Shown one piece after another: positions 12,401 to 19,660 of a stretch of DNA of 30,000 nt. The notes below the pieces were generated by a model. The model was not told the DNA's origin. It saw only the letters and a list, made by a program, of their open reading frames with translations, and did not search any database. The stretch comes from Symbiodinium natans (taxonomy: Eukaryota > Sar > Dinophyceae > Suessiales > Symbiodiniaceae): contig CAJNDS010001102.1 of assembly GCA_905221605.1 (NCBI GenBank), forward strand, positions 1-30,000, given 5' to 3'. The translations under genes and the position numbers were made by a program. How positions within the stretch are numbered: position 1 is the first letter of the stretch; each line of letters begins with the position of its first letter.

Positions 12401-15400
12401 AAGTTTGCGTGGAAGCATATGAATCATCTCCAACAAAACAAAACAAAACAAAACATCTGCACAAAGGGTTTAGGCGGCTGTCAATGAGGCCCAATGCCCA
12501 CTCGACAAGCTCAAAACGCCCTAAAAGACCTTACACCCTTAAAGCCCTAAACCCTTAAGCTCCGAAGCCCTAAAAGCCGTAGAAGCCTTAAACCCAAAAA
12601 CAACCTAAGGCTCTAAACCCTCAAGGCCCTACAGATCTTAAACCTCAAAACCGTAAAGCTCTATACCCTAAAAGCACCAATGACCTCCTAAGCCCTAAGC
12701 CCTAAACCCTAAAACCCTAAAACCCTAAAACCCTAAAACCCTAAAACCCCAAAACCCCAAAACCCCAAAACCCTGAACACTAAATCCTAAACCAAAGACT
12801 CGAGACTCCTTGTTGAAGGTCACTTTCATCTCGGCCCTGCTACAGGCGCGGCAGTTTGGGGTTTGAGGGCTTTGTGTTTTTTGAGGGTTTAGGGTTTACG
12901 GTTTACAGTTTAGGGTTTTGGGCTTTCAGGGCTTAAAGTTTGGGGTGTAGTTTAGGATTTGGGGCTTTTAGGGTGCAACGTTTAGGTTGTAGGGTCCAGG
13001 GTTTGGGCGGGTTTGGGGTTTAGTGATTACAGTTCCCTAGAGCTGGAAGGTCAGACCTGTTGCCTAACGTTTCGCCTCAAGGTGCACGAGCACCAAAAAA
13101 AAACCAAGCCTGACACACGAACAGCAAAGCTACGCGGCAGACAAGTTTGATGCTGGCGAAGGGCACGGTGCGGCCGCTCCGAATGCACACGATCCAGAAG
13201 TTGAACAGGCTTGGGGCACACACTTGGTGTGTGCTGCGGGTAGGCCGAGTTTGGTCGAGAGCCATTCTGGCTTCAGACTCCCCACAGCGAGACTCAAACG
13301 GAGAGGGACAGGCCAGGCTGGACATGTGGGCGGCTCCTGAAGCACCGGAGCCCCAATCCCATGAACCCTACACACCCCTCAACTACCCTACTCCTAGAAG
13401 CCTCCCCCATGAACTCCCTCCTCCCAACCTCCTACCCTAAACCCTACACCCTAAACCCTAAACCCTGAACCCTAATTAAACCCTGAACCCTGAACCCTAA
13501 ACCCTATATAAACCCTAAACTAAACCCTACCCCCGCGCCCCCGCCTCCTCACCATAACCCACCCCCCCAAACCCACACACTCCTCTAAAGACCCTAAACC
13601 GCGCCCCCCCCCCCCCCCCCCCCCCCTAAACTCTAAATTTAAATACCCAAGACCCCAAAAGGTCAAACCCTGAAACTCTGAAACCCGGAAACCCCAAAAC
13701 CCAAACCCTAAATCCTAAACCCTAGCCCCCCCCCCCGCTCCCCTAAACCCTAAAAGCTTAAGACCCTAAATCCTAAACCCTAAGCCCTAAGCCCTAAACC
13801 GAAAACCGTAAACCCTAAACCCGAAACCCGAAACCCTAAACCCTAAACCGTAAACCCTAAACCCTGAACCCGGAACCCTGAACCCTGAACCCTAAACCCT
13901 AAACCCTAAACCCTAAACCCTCAACTAAACCCTCAACCCTAACCCTAAACCCTAAACCCTAACCCGCGCCCCTCTAAAAGGTGTTAAAGCTCCTTTGCCA
14001 CAAATGGGACCCGGATCTCATGGGTGAGATCGATGACGTGGAGGCCAAGGTTTAGGGTTTAGGGTTTGGGGTTTGGGGTTTTGGGGTTCCGGTTTGTAGG
14101 GTTTGGGGTTTAGGGTTCAGTCGAAGGGTGGTTTGGGGGGTCTAGGGCTTTTTAGGCTTGGGCTTTGACGCTGAATGCATTTTGGGTTGTAGCTTGGGGT
14201 GTTCCCCAGCACTCTAACAGCCCATAGGGATTGTAGTACCCCCCCCAATTATGATCCCTGCCAAGGTCTGCTAGCATACGGTGCAACATGCAAAGGGTAG
14301 GTTCTGTTTCAGGACCTTAGTCTTGTGGGTTTTAAGAGGGCTCAGGGTGTACGGCTTTAGCGGTTTGGAGGTTTGAGGGTTTTAGAACTTTGGCGTAATC
14401 GTGTCATCCTACGCAGTGGGTTAGAATTGAGTCCCTAAATCCTAAACCTTCAGCCCTAAACCTTAAACCCTAAATCCCAATCCCCCCCCCCCCCCCAAAC
14501 CCGAGGACTGGGATCTAGGGGGCTTAAGGATGGGAAATTGGGGGTGTCTAGGTTTTGGGGTTAGGGCTTCGGACCCTAAACCCGAAACCCTAAACCCTAA
14601 AACCTAAACCAAACCCTACATCCTGAATCCGAATGTTGGGGGATTGGGCTCAAAGTTTAGGATGCTTGCCGGGGATTTTCGGGGTTTCCAGCTGAGGGGT
14701 TCGAAGGGTCGTTTGGTTAAGGTTTAGGGGCTGGGATTTAGGGTTTAGGGTATGCCCAGAGGCCTCGGTTTCTGTTTGTTTCATGGTGCAGGGTTTACTG
14801 GGTTGTGCTTTTTCTTTCCTTTCAAAGAAGCTATTCATATGGATCTTTCAAAGGGTTTAAAGCACAACGCGGTTTAGGGTTTAGTGGTTCTGGGGCCCGG
14901 GTGCGCGCCTTGTGGAGACATCTTGTTTTTGTTTCAGCATTCGCCTGATGCGATGTTTTTTTATTTTTTTTTGTGGGGGAGGGGGTGGGGTCCCAATTAT
15001 GCGGGCACACGGTTTCTATATGTCTCACGGGGGCAAAACCAATTTAGGGTTTCGGGCCCAAGTACCATACTAAGGAGTCTTTTGAGGCCCCGGGTTGCGG
15101 GTTTGGGGTTGTTGGAGACTCACGATCCAGATTCCCCTAAACCCCTACCCCTTGAACCCTGAACCCTTAGCCCTAAACCCCAAACCCTAAACCCTAAACC
15201 CGAAACCCGAAACCCTAAACCCAAACCCTTAACCCTAAACCCTAAACCCTAAACCCCAAACCCCAAACCCCAAACCCCAAACCCTAAACCCTAAACCCTA
15301 AACCCTAAACCCTAAACCCTAAACCCTAAACCCTAAACCCTTCAGGAGCGTCTGGACCCAAAAGTGGCAGAGAAGCTGAAGATGCGCTGCACCCAGGATG

Positions 15401-17924
15401 GCGTGTGCAGGCTGAAGGTGCAAGGGTTTAGGGTTTAGGGTTTAGGGTTTAGGGTTTAGGGTTTAGGGTTGCTAGTTTAGGGTTTAGGGTTGCTACAGCA
15501 TTGTCCATCTTCCTGCAGCTTTTTGCGGTACTTTAACCCCCCTAATGTTAACGTCGCTTTAATAAACCCCCCCCCCCCCCAAAAAAAAAAAAAAACTTGT
15601 TTTGGTCCGCGGGGTTTGGAGGGGTAGAAAAAAACGAGTGGGTGCCAATAATGCGGATTCTGGGGGTCTTGGGGGGGGGGGTTAGCTGTCAGGGTCTGTT
15701 GTGCTTGGTCTCGAAGGGTTCTGCTTGCTCTCTGCAGCACCTTTTGCTCTGTGGGCCCGACTTGTTCTGTTTGTTGGTCTGTTGTCCTGCTCTGCTGCCA
15801 TGGACCGTCGCTCTGTGGCCTCTTGGCTCTGTCTGGTTATTTGTTCTGGCTGTGCGTCCGGGTGGGGAGGGGGGGGGGGTTAAAAATTCGAATCTGAGGA
15901 AATGGAGATCTCCTCGGCCATGGCTGGTGCTGGGTCTGAGGCCCCCCCTGACCCGGCCACTGGGCTGAAATTCCTTCTCCCTCAACCCCACCCCCAAGTC
16001 TGAACCCCCCCAGAAAGATCTGAGGCCTCTCTGAATTCCTTGCTCCCTGGTGGGGATGGATCTGGTGCCGCCCCTGGTGTCGTCTCTTGGCACCAAGATT
16101 CTGCTTTCCCCCCCCTCTGTAACCTCTCCTCCTTAATTAATTCAGGGTGTTCTGGGTTTGGGGTTTAGGGTTTCCACCCGGAGGCTGCCGGCACGGGCTC
16201 TGGTGCCCCTGGTGCCCCTGGGGCTGACTCTGGTGTCTCTTGGCACCAATTTTCGCTTTAGGGTTTAGGGGTTAATTAGGGTTTAGGGTTTAGGGTTTAG
16301 GGGTTTCTGCCTGGAGGCTGCTGGGCCTGGTGGCAATGGCTCTGGCCCGGGCACTGGCTCTGGCCATGCTCTGGTTTTTTGGCGGCAACGTTTTCCTTTC
16401 CCCCCTCTGCAAACCTCCCCCCTAAATTAATTAGGCCTCTGGTCCACCCAAGGCACCGCAAGGCCCCCACGGTTCTGGTGGCTTGGATGAAGTTCTGCCA
16501 TCTGGCCCTGTGCCTTTTCTGCAGAGGTGTAATCTGTGGGCTTGGGCTCTGTGGTTTAATCAGGGTTTAGGGTTGGGGTTGGAAGAATTAGGGTTTAGGG
16601 TTGGGGTTTAATAAGGGCCAGTTAGGGTTTAGGGTTCTCGGATCTGAGGGGCCTCTGCCGGCTGGATCTGGGAAGCATTACACTGCCAGGGTGCAGTTTC
16701 TTGGCACCCACCAGTAATTAGCCTTTTCTGTAATTAATGAATGTATTTAATATATGGTTTAATTAGGGTTTGGGGGTTTAGGGTTTAGTGTAGCATGAAG
16801 ACCCTGCTGAGGGCTCTGGCGCACGAGCTCTGGATCTATGACACTGGCCGGGACGGGCGCGGATGGGTGCACTCCGCACCCTGTCTTTAAGTACTGTTTT
16901 TTCTCTAAATGAAACCTTACTGAAACCTTAAACCCATATTAATGAAACCCTAAGCCCTAAACCCATAAGGCTGGGTACAGCCGGCGGTCGGTGCTCTCGA
17001 GCAGAATCCGTGGGGAAATGGAACGTTTCCTTCTCTGCGGCGGTGCCTCGCCCATTTTTGTATTTGGGGTTTAGGGTTTAGTTTGGGTTTAGGGGTTAGG
17101 GTTTAGGGTTTAGGGTTAGGGTTGAGTGATGGCGTCCCTGGAGGCAATCTGCGCATGTGGGAGCACATCTGTCACTGGACAGCATGGCGGGGTTCTGCTG
17201 TGGTTAAGTTTGGGCTTAACTAGGGTTTACAGTGAAGGGTTTGGTAGTTGAATCCGAGGCTATCTGGCCCTGTTTGTCTGCCAGAATGAGCTGCTGTACT
17301 CTGGCGTCCAGGAGGACCTATAGAATCCCTAAGTGTCCCTAAATAACTAGGGTTTAGGTTTAATAGGGTTGAGGGTTTAGGGTTTAGGGTTTGGGTTCTT
17401 TTCCTGAATCTCGACCCTGGAGGATCTGCAGATGGACATGCTGCAGCGCATCAACGACAACTGCCGGTGGGCCTACAATCTGCTTCTGGGATTCTCAACA
17501 GTCTAGTGTATCTTAGGGTTTAGTTAATCAGGGTTGAGGGGTTGATGAGGGTTTCGGGTTTAATTAGGGTTTAACTAGGGTTCGCCATCTGAGGTCTGAT
17601 GTGTTTCTGGCTCGCAATGCCCTGAACTCTGGCCAGGAGGTGGGTGATTGGACCCTCTGGCTCCAGAGCTGTTTCTTGTCTGGTACTGGTCTCTTTTTGC
17701 CTTTCTAAACAAGGGTTTTATGCAAGACCCCAATTCAACCCTGAACCCTAATAAAACTCGAATTAAGCCCTAATTAATTAATGAAGCCCTAAACCCTAAA
17801 CCCTACACCCTAAACCCTCATCCTAGGCTTGGTCGACATGAAGCAACATCAGACGTATTTGCGTGACCTGGCGGCCTTTAACCAAAGGAGCTGGGCCAAC
17901 CTTGTCGACCAGGCCTGGGATTGA
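405..17924 (+). CDS. Voltage-gated cation channel-like gene, partial 5' end, many short exons (composite model)
   Basis: This entry groups exons read by hand. The core is twelve exons (4746-4791, 5601-5659, 6365-6448, 6764-6820, 7349-7393, 8710-8768, 9317-9373, 9615-9662, 10659-10722, 12819-12845, 13981-14049, 15346-15417) that join without a frame break to 687 nt or 229 codons. The S6-like exon at 6365 and the motif MPrC/FIRSMDLPVDAAGE with its continuation resemble the last repeat and EF-hand-like tail of four-domain Na/Ca channels, where a 'MNMPL..DGTV.F' segment follows S6. A pore-helix-like exon lies at 405-479. Six exons at 16794-17924 are phase-compatible with each other and end in TGA; joining them to the core needs an unseen exon between 15,417 and 16,794. 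The product would be a plasma-membrane ion channel. Selectivity cannot be told, and the voltage sensors lie outside the window. Introns consist largely of telomere-like repeats. Family is fairly sure from S6; exact exon borders are not. Confidence 0.55.
692..829 (+). other. Possible Cys-rich exon or chance ORF
   Basis: After the AG at 690-691 one frame reads SCRATCYNCQCGASDYDY and goes on to IDGCATGGESL, with six cysteines, until TAG at about 829. A cysteine-rich extracellular loop between pore helix and S6 is possible. However, codon use is not C/G-biased like the neighbouring exons, another frame is also open (669-944), and the upstream repeat has the wrong orientation. A chance reading is quite likely. 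Confidence 0.2.
2635..2687 (+). CDS. Exon candidate, product not recognised
   Basis: After acceptor CAAG|G the frame reads PDYLFDTYQNYEAVAPGG with strongly C/G-ending codons (GAC TAC CTC TTC GAC ACC TAC CAG AAC TAC GAG), which looks coding. A GC donor (GG|GCTCGAG) gives phase 2 at both ends. Unlike the exons farther downstream it is preceded by TTTAGGG and followed by C-strand repeats. If it belongs to the channel it would sit between pore helix and S6. Confidence 0.4.
3825..3872 (+). CDS. Exon candidate, uncertain frame
   Basis: A good acceptor (GGTTGCTGCAG) and a good donor (CCG|GTGAAGG) bracket 48 nt between a C-strand and a G-strand telomere-like stretch. Phase 0 reads RRKRVILILHLPSQDP and would join in frame to the exon at 4746. 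Another phase reads AANVSFLSSTCPVKTR. The splice sites are better evidence than either reading. Confidence 0.25.
4746..4791 (+). CDS. Exon of channel-like gene (VLEEKCLIERPGLLL)
   Basis: The acceptor is GCGTAG|G and the donor TTGG|GTGGTA. Phase 0 in, phase 1 out. Codons are C/G-ending (GTC CTG GAG GAG AAG TGC CTC). (CCCTAAA)n lies directly upstream and (TTTAGGG)n directly downstream. It joins the next exon in frame. No motif recognised by itself. Confidence 0.5.
5208..5360. repeat. Foldback (MITE-like) element, with a relative at 40-116
   Basis: The left part has GGTACTTGGAGGTTCGTGG and GTTATAACCTTA, the right part TAAGGTTATAATTGGG and AAGTACCCCCTAGGTTCC, roughly inverted. The word ACTTGGAGGTTCGTGGTACT (5211-5230) matches the reverse complement of 91-110 at 19 of 20 bases, and GGGTTATAAGT occurs in both. 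A shorter relative (CCCATGAACCTTCAAG) is at 3655. No protein is encoded; probably a non-autonomous element or repeated intron segment. Confidence 0.5.
5601..5659 (+). CDS. Exon of channel-like gene (IVGKLVPYAYWVRDSAWRR)
   Basis: Acceptor GCTCAG|AC, donor CGGAGG|GTTCAT. Phase 1 in and 0 out, matching both neighbours. It lies immediately before the S6 exon in the spliced product. An alternative acceptor five bases upstream would give phase 2. C-strand repeats end about 125 bases upstream; TTTAGGG begins shortly after the donor. Confidence 0.5.
6153..6255. repeat. Inverted-repeat element, 21-bp arms
   Basis: Arm GGGATCCGAAGTATGGGCCCT at 6153-6173 (21 bases, key words GGATCC and GGGCCC) pairs with 6235-6255 with one mismatch. 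The loop holds an ATATAT tract. It sits in the channel intron just before the S6 exon. Confidence 0.75.
6365..6448 (+). CDS. Exon: S6-like transmembrane segment of a voltage-gated cation channel
   Basis: The 28 codons begin VTYTLFVSIMVMNLVIAVIL and continue ESYEAPWE. The aromatic start, hydrophobic run and NL.IAVIL.. pattern closely match the S6 pore-lining helix of four-domain Na/Ca channels (typically NLF.AVI...F). Acceptor CCCCAG|G, donor GGGAG|GTTGCAG, phase 0 at both ends. A CCCTAAA-type array ends just before the acceptor and TTTAGGG starts eight bases after the donor. This is the strongest identification in the first 18 kb. Confidence 0.8.
6764..6820 (+). CDS. Exon: cytoplasmic segment after S6
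   Basis: Nineteen codons read CCQEGKGEKETEILEYCLK, phase 0 in and out. The acceptor follows a C-rich tract (CCCCCCCAG|T); an inner AG nine bases on keeps the same frame. The donor is AAG|GC, the dinoflagellate-style GC donor. Charged and helical in character, as expected just inside the membrane. The intron after it lacks TTTAGGG at its 5' end, the one exception among the core introns. Confidence 0.6.
7349..7393 (+). CDS. Exon: LWKEADPDLRLPRPQ, start of EF-hand-like tail
   Basis: Acceptor GCTCAG|T, donor CAG|GCTTGG (GC type), phase 0 in and out. The reading resembles the 'W..yDp....i' start of the EF-hand-like region that follows S6 in Ca/Na channels. A long perfect CCCTAAA array (7206-7328) and a C run lie just before it, TTTAGGG copies just after. 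Confidence 0.6.
7455..7555. repeat. Inverted-repeat element related to 6153-6255
   Basis: The ends are CATGGTCC and GGACCATG, with TATGGGCCCTGA on the left and TTGAGGGCCCATTCAT on the right. It shares the TATGGGCCCTGA core with the element at 6153, so the two may be one foldback family. Confidence 0.6.
8394..8432. repeat. Near-perfect 39-bp hairpin
   Basis: TGGATACTAGTTTTAGAC and GTCTAAAAAATAGTATCCA face each other around a two-base centre, with two differences. No gene is nearby except intron sequence. Confidence 0.7.
8710..8768 (+). CDS. Exon of channel-like gene (AVKFGLALQIEDAHTRTGL)
   Basis: Acceptor CTTTGAG|G, donor TTGGG|GTTTCGG, phase 0 in and 2 out. Codons are C/G-ending. The donor lies within degenerate TTTCGGG/TTTTGGGG repeats. 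The minus strand and two other frames also stay open here, so the choice rests on codon character and phase. Confidence 0.5.
9192..9260. repeat. Foldback segment in intron
   Basis: AGGGTAC and GCCTCCAG on the left are mirrored by CTGGAGGC and GGGTACCCT on the right. The left arm also contains a short direct repeat of CCTCCAGAC. Confidence 0.5.
9317..9373 (+). CDS. Exon candidate of channel-like gene (SSMPRPETLHQAFSLSLA)
   Basis: It was found by looking between a C-strand and a G-strand repeat block. Acceptor CCCTTAG|C (unusual AG|C), donor GCTAG|GTAGGA. Phase 2 in and 2 out, which fits both neighbours exactly. Phase fit is the main support. Confidence 0.4.
   Translation, partial: LLHASARNLTSSLQPVFG
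9615..9662 (+). CDS. Exon of channel-like gene (KAALMPKCDSGMPWAE)
   Basis: Acceptor GTGCGCAG|G. In phase 2 the frame reads KAALMPKCDSGMPWAE; in phase 0 EGSLNAEVRLGNALGRE. The first fits the flanking phases if the donor is GA (GA|GAGG), a rarer dinoflagellate donor class. The 3' border is therefore uncertain by several bases. Confidence 0.45.
10659..10722 (+). CDS. Exon: MNMPL-like segment of channel tail (ITQLPMKFIRSMDLPVDAAG)
   Basis: Acceptor CGCCCCAG|G, donor GGAGAG|GTCC, phase 2 in and 0 out. Together with the following VTFISALLQ exon, the reading FIRSMDLPVDAAGE parallels the 'MNMPL..DGTV.F.ATL' stretch of channel EF-hand-like tails in length and hydrophobic spacing. C-strand repeats lie upstream and TTTAGGG downstream. 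Confidence 0.65.
11060..11081. repeat. Short hairpin
   Basis: AGCAAAAATT and AATTTTTGCT flank a two-base centre, a 22-base inverted repeat in intron DNA. It is followed by T-rich sequence, but nothing suggests a terminator role. Confidence 0.5.
12819..12845 (+). CDS. 27-nt exon candidate (VTFISALLQ)
   Basis: Acceptor GTTGAAG|G, donor CTACAG|GCGCGG (GC), phase 0 in and 0 out. Placed after DAAGE it completes a DGTV.F.ATL-like motif, and it precedes VLKLLC in the next exon. It was located with the repeat-polarity rule, so its flanking repeats are not independent evidence. Confidence 0.45.
13604..13626. repeat. Poly-C tract (one of several)
   Basis: C runs of about 10-23 bases occur at 226-241, 3063-3083, 7327-7338, 13604-13626, 14473-14486, 15568-15580, 19639-19660 and 21653-21664. 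Several abut CCCTAAA arrays. They may be slippage products or sequencing-fragile sites. Confidence 0.8.
13981..14049 (+). CDS. Exon of channel-like gene (VLKLLCHKWDPDLMGEIDDV)
   Basis: Twenty-three codons, phase 0 in and out, with clear coding codon use, ending EAK. Acceptor CTAAAAG|G emerges from a long C-strand array. The donor AAG|GTTTAGGG is supplied by the first TTTAGGG unit itself, so the telomere-like repeat provides the GT of the splice site. Confidence 0.7.
15346..15417 (+). CDS. Exon of channel-like gene (ERLDPKVAEKLKMRCTQDGV)
   Basis: Twenty-four codons ending CRLK, phase 0 in and out. Acceptor (CCCTAAA)nCCCTTCAG|G, donor AAG|GTGCAAGGGTTTAGGG. The array right upstream contains many CTAAACC words that could act as branch-point-like and pyrimidine-rich sequence. 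Confidence 0.7.
15700..16790 (+). repeat. Degenerate repeated cassette with SWHQ reading, intron or relic
   Basis: Copies of a segment reading GAAPGVVSWHQDSAF (about 16064) and GAPGAPGADSGVSWHQF (about 16200), with weaker copies near 16320-16390 and 16685-16710, alternate with AATTAATT and TTTAGGG words. Each core contains TCTTGGCACC followed by pyrimidine-rich sequence. One ATG frame at about 15901 reads MEISSAMAGAGSEAPPDPAT. TCTG is very frequent. I see no confident exon, but coding relics are likely. Confidence 0.35.
16794..16846 (+). CDS. Exon of 3' part (MKTLLRALAHELWIYDT)
   Basis: Acceptor GTGTAG|C, donor ACTG|GCCGGG (GC), phase 2 in and 1 out, codons strongly C/G-ending. It joins the next exon to read ELWIYDTGNLRMW. 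The preceding exon (phase 2) was not found. Confidence 0.45.
17144..17202 (+). CDS. Exon of 3' part (NLRMWEHICHWTAWRGSAV)
   Basis: Acceptor CTGGAG|GC, donor GCTGTG|GTTAAG, phase 1 in and 0 out, rich in Trp and His. Two other frames are open too; the phase fit with both neighbours selects this one. Confidence 0.45.
17285..17311 (+). CDS. 27-nt exon of 3' part (NELLYSGVQ)
   Basis: Acceptor CTGCCAG|A, phase 0 in and out. The donor would be GA (CAG|GAGGAC). The in-frame TAG 12 bases later means it must be spliced. Confidence 0.4.
17423..17470 (+). CDS. Exon of 3' part (DLQMDMLQRINDNCRW)
   Basis: Acceptor CTGGAG|G, donor TGG|GCCTAC (GC), phase 0 in and out. Sixteen codons with strong coding character (ATG GAC ATG CTG CAG CGC ATC AAC GAC AAC TGC). 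Confidence 0.5.
17637..17670 (+). CDS. 34-nt exon candidate of 3' part (EVGDWTLWLQS)
   Basis: Acceptor GGCCAG|G, donor AGCT|GTTTCTTG, phase 0 in and 1 out. It supplies exactly the phase change needed between the exons at 17423 and 17827. Confidence 0.4.
17827..17924 (+). CDS. Terminal exon with stop (LVDMKQHQTYLRDLAAFNQR...)
   Basis: Acceptor CATCCTAG|G, phase 1. The frame runs 32 codons with high-quality coding usage to SWANLVDQAWD and TGA at 17922-17924, then TTTAGGG/TTAATTAGGG DNA follows. No family recognised. It ends the plus-strand gene of the first 18 kb if the six 3' exons belong to that gene; otherwise it ends a separate small gene. Confidence 0.55.
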
Positions 17925-18479
17925 GGGCTCAGGGCTTTGGAGTGTTTAGGGTTTAATTAGGGTTTAGGGTTTAGTTAATTTGGGTTTATTGGGTAGTATT
18001 GTGAGCCCCTTTTCAGGTCTGGTGGCCTGACGCCTACATGCGCCCCCAGCTGCCAGCTCTGGGCTCCTCTGCTGCCCCCTCTGGCTGAGGCCCTTTCAAG
18101 TTTTGGGTTTGGGGTTTAAACCCCCTAACTAAACCCTAAACTCTAAACCCTAAACCCCACAACCTAAATCTGGTTTTGTTCGGGACCCTGACAGGTGTCT
18201 GCGACTCTGGCTGGTGCATCTCTGAACCCTGCTCCGGTCGAGGCGACAAGGGTTTAATTAGGGTTTAGGGTTTAGGGTTTAGGGTTTAGGGTTTAACCCG
18301 ATGGGTGAACCTTTCTGAATCCTCCTCCCTAACTAAACACCAATGCAACCCTAAACCCTAAACCAACTTTCCCTAAGCCCTTTTAATCCCTCCTTCTGGG
18401 CAGGATCTGCTGAGATCTGGTATCTGATCTCTCTTTTATCTGGCCGAGGCCAGATCTGGAAGGGGGGGGGGAGGGGGGT

Positions 18480-19335
18480 GGTTTAGGGTTTAGGGTTGAG
18501 GGTTAGGGTTGAGGGTTTAGGGTTTAGGGTTGAGGGTTTAATTCGGGTTGAGGGTTTAGGGTTGAGGGTTTAGGGTTGAGGTTTTAGGGTTTAATTAGGG
18601 TTGAGGGTTTAGTGCACTAGGGTTGAGGGTTTAGTTATAGGGTTCAGGGTTTAGGGTTTAATTAGGCTTGAGGCCTAAACCCTAAACCCTAAACCCTAAA
18701 CCCTAAACCCTAAACCCTCAACCCTAAACCCCCAACCCTAATTACGGTTGAGGGTTTAATTAGGGTTCAGGGTTGAGGGTTTAGGGTTGAGGGTTTAGAG
18801 TTTAATGAGGCTTGAGGGTTGAACCCTAAACCCTAAACCCTAAACCCTAAACCCTAAACTCTAAACCCTAAACCCTAAACCCTAAACCCTAAACCCTAAA
18901 CCCTAAACCCCCAACCCTAATTACGGTTGAGGGTTTAATTAGGGTTGAGGGTTTAGGGTTGAGGGTTGAGGGTTAATTAAGGGTTGAGGGTTTAAACCCT
19001 AATTAAACCCTAAACCCTAAACCCTAAACCCTAAACCCTCAACCCTAAACCCCCAACCCTAATTACGGTTGAGGGTTTAATTAGGGTTCAGGGTTGAGGG
19101 TTTAGGGTTGAGGGTTTAGAGTTTAATGAGGCTTGAGGGTTGAACCCTAAACCCTAAACCCTAAACCCTAAACCCTAAACCCTAAACCCTAAACCCCCAA
19201 CCCTAATTACGGTTGAGGGTTTAATTAGGGTTGAGGGTTGAGGGTTTAGGGTTGAGGGTTGAGGGTTAATTAAGGGTTGAGGGTTTAAACCCTAATTAAA
19301 CCCTAAACCCTAAACCTTTAGGGTTGAGGGTTAAG
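18480..19335. repeat. Higher-order satellite of alternating CCCTAAA and TTGAGGG blocks
   Basis: Two alternating modules marked by CCCTAATTACGGTTGAGGG occur at 18741 and 19062 (321 bases apart) and at 18920 and 19206 (286 bases apart), so an A-B pair is tandemly duplicated. The A module continues with TTTAATTAGGGTTCAGGG, the B module with TTTAATTAGGGTTGAGGG and a TTAATTAA centre. C-rich and G-rich blocks face each other, giving large inverted repeats. No coding sequence is seen. Confidence 0.8.
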
Positions 19336-19338
19336 GGT

Positions 19339-19660
19339 TATGTGTATATATATATATGTTTATATATATATATATATATGTATGTATATATATACACATG
19401 TATATTCATATAATTATATAATTTCTCACCATATATAAATATGTGTATAAATATAAATACAAATATAAATATAAATAAATAAATAAATATATATATATAT
19501 ATACAATTACAAGGAGGGTTTAGATGATATGTTTTTATTTTTCCTGTGTATATACACATATATATATATGTATCTATACATATATACATATATGATTATA
19601 TAGAATTACATATGTATAAACACGAACACAGTCCCTCACCCCCCCCCCCCCCCCCCCCCC
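19339..19660. repeat. AT microsatellite block ending in a 22-base C run
   Basis: TATATA, ATAAATA and TATACACATA tracts with a single TTTAG word, then C22 at 19639-19660. Short open frames here are repeat readings. Confidence 0.85.

Larger units (their letters stand above)
282..15480. repeat. Domain of interstitial telomere-like heptamers, both strands
   Basis: Most non-exonic sequence here is made of CCCTAAA or TTTAGGG arrays and degenerate relatives (CCCTAAAA, CCCTGAA, TTCAGGG, TTTTGGG, TTTCGGG), broken by unique stretches of 50-300 bases. Clean blocks include 1796-1893, 4653-4691, 7206-7328, 7948-8012 and 15294-15340 (C-rich strand) and 1993-2070, 2281-2358, 4834-4927, 5035-5110 and 15423-15470 (G-rich strand). 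Alternation of orientation and the embedded exons rule out a simple chromosome end. Large unique gaps without a supported exon are 1180-1560, 2090-2280, 2690-3715, 5680-5950, 7560-7610, 9700-10570 and 11340-12530. Confidence 0.9.

Noticed and set aside
13077-13440. Overlapping 82-97 residue frames
   Set aside because: Open on both strands without motif or consistent splice sites; the plus-strand frame runs into CCCTAAA-type sequence.
282-19335. A true chromosome end (telomere)
   Set aside because: Heptamers occur in both orientations, are interrupted by unique DNA and coding exons, and reappear at 27.5 kb and 29.8 kb.
19338-19589. 83-residue Tyr/Ile-rich minus ORF
   Set aside because: Translation of AT microsatellites.
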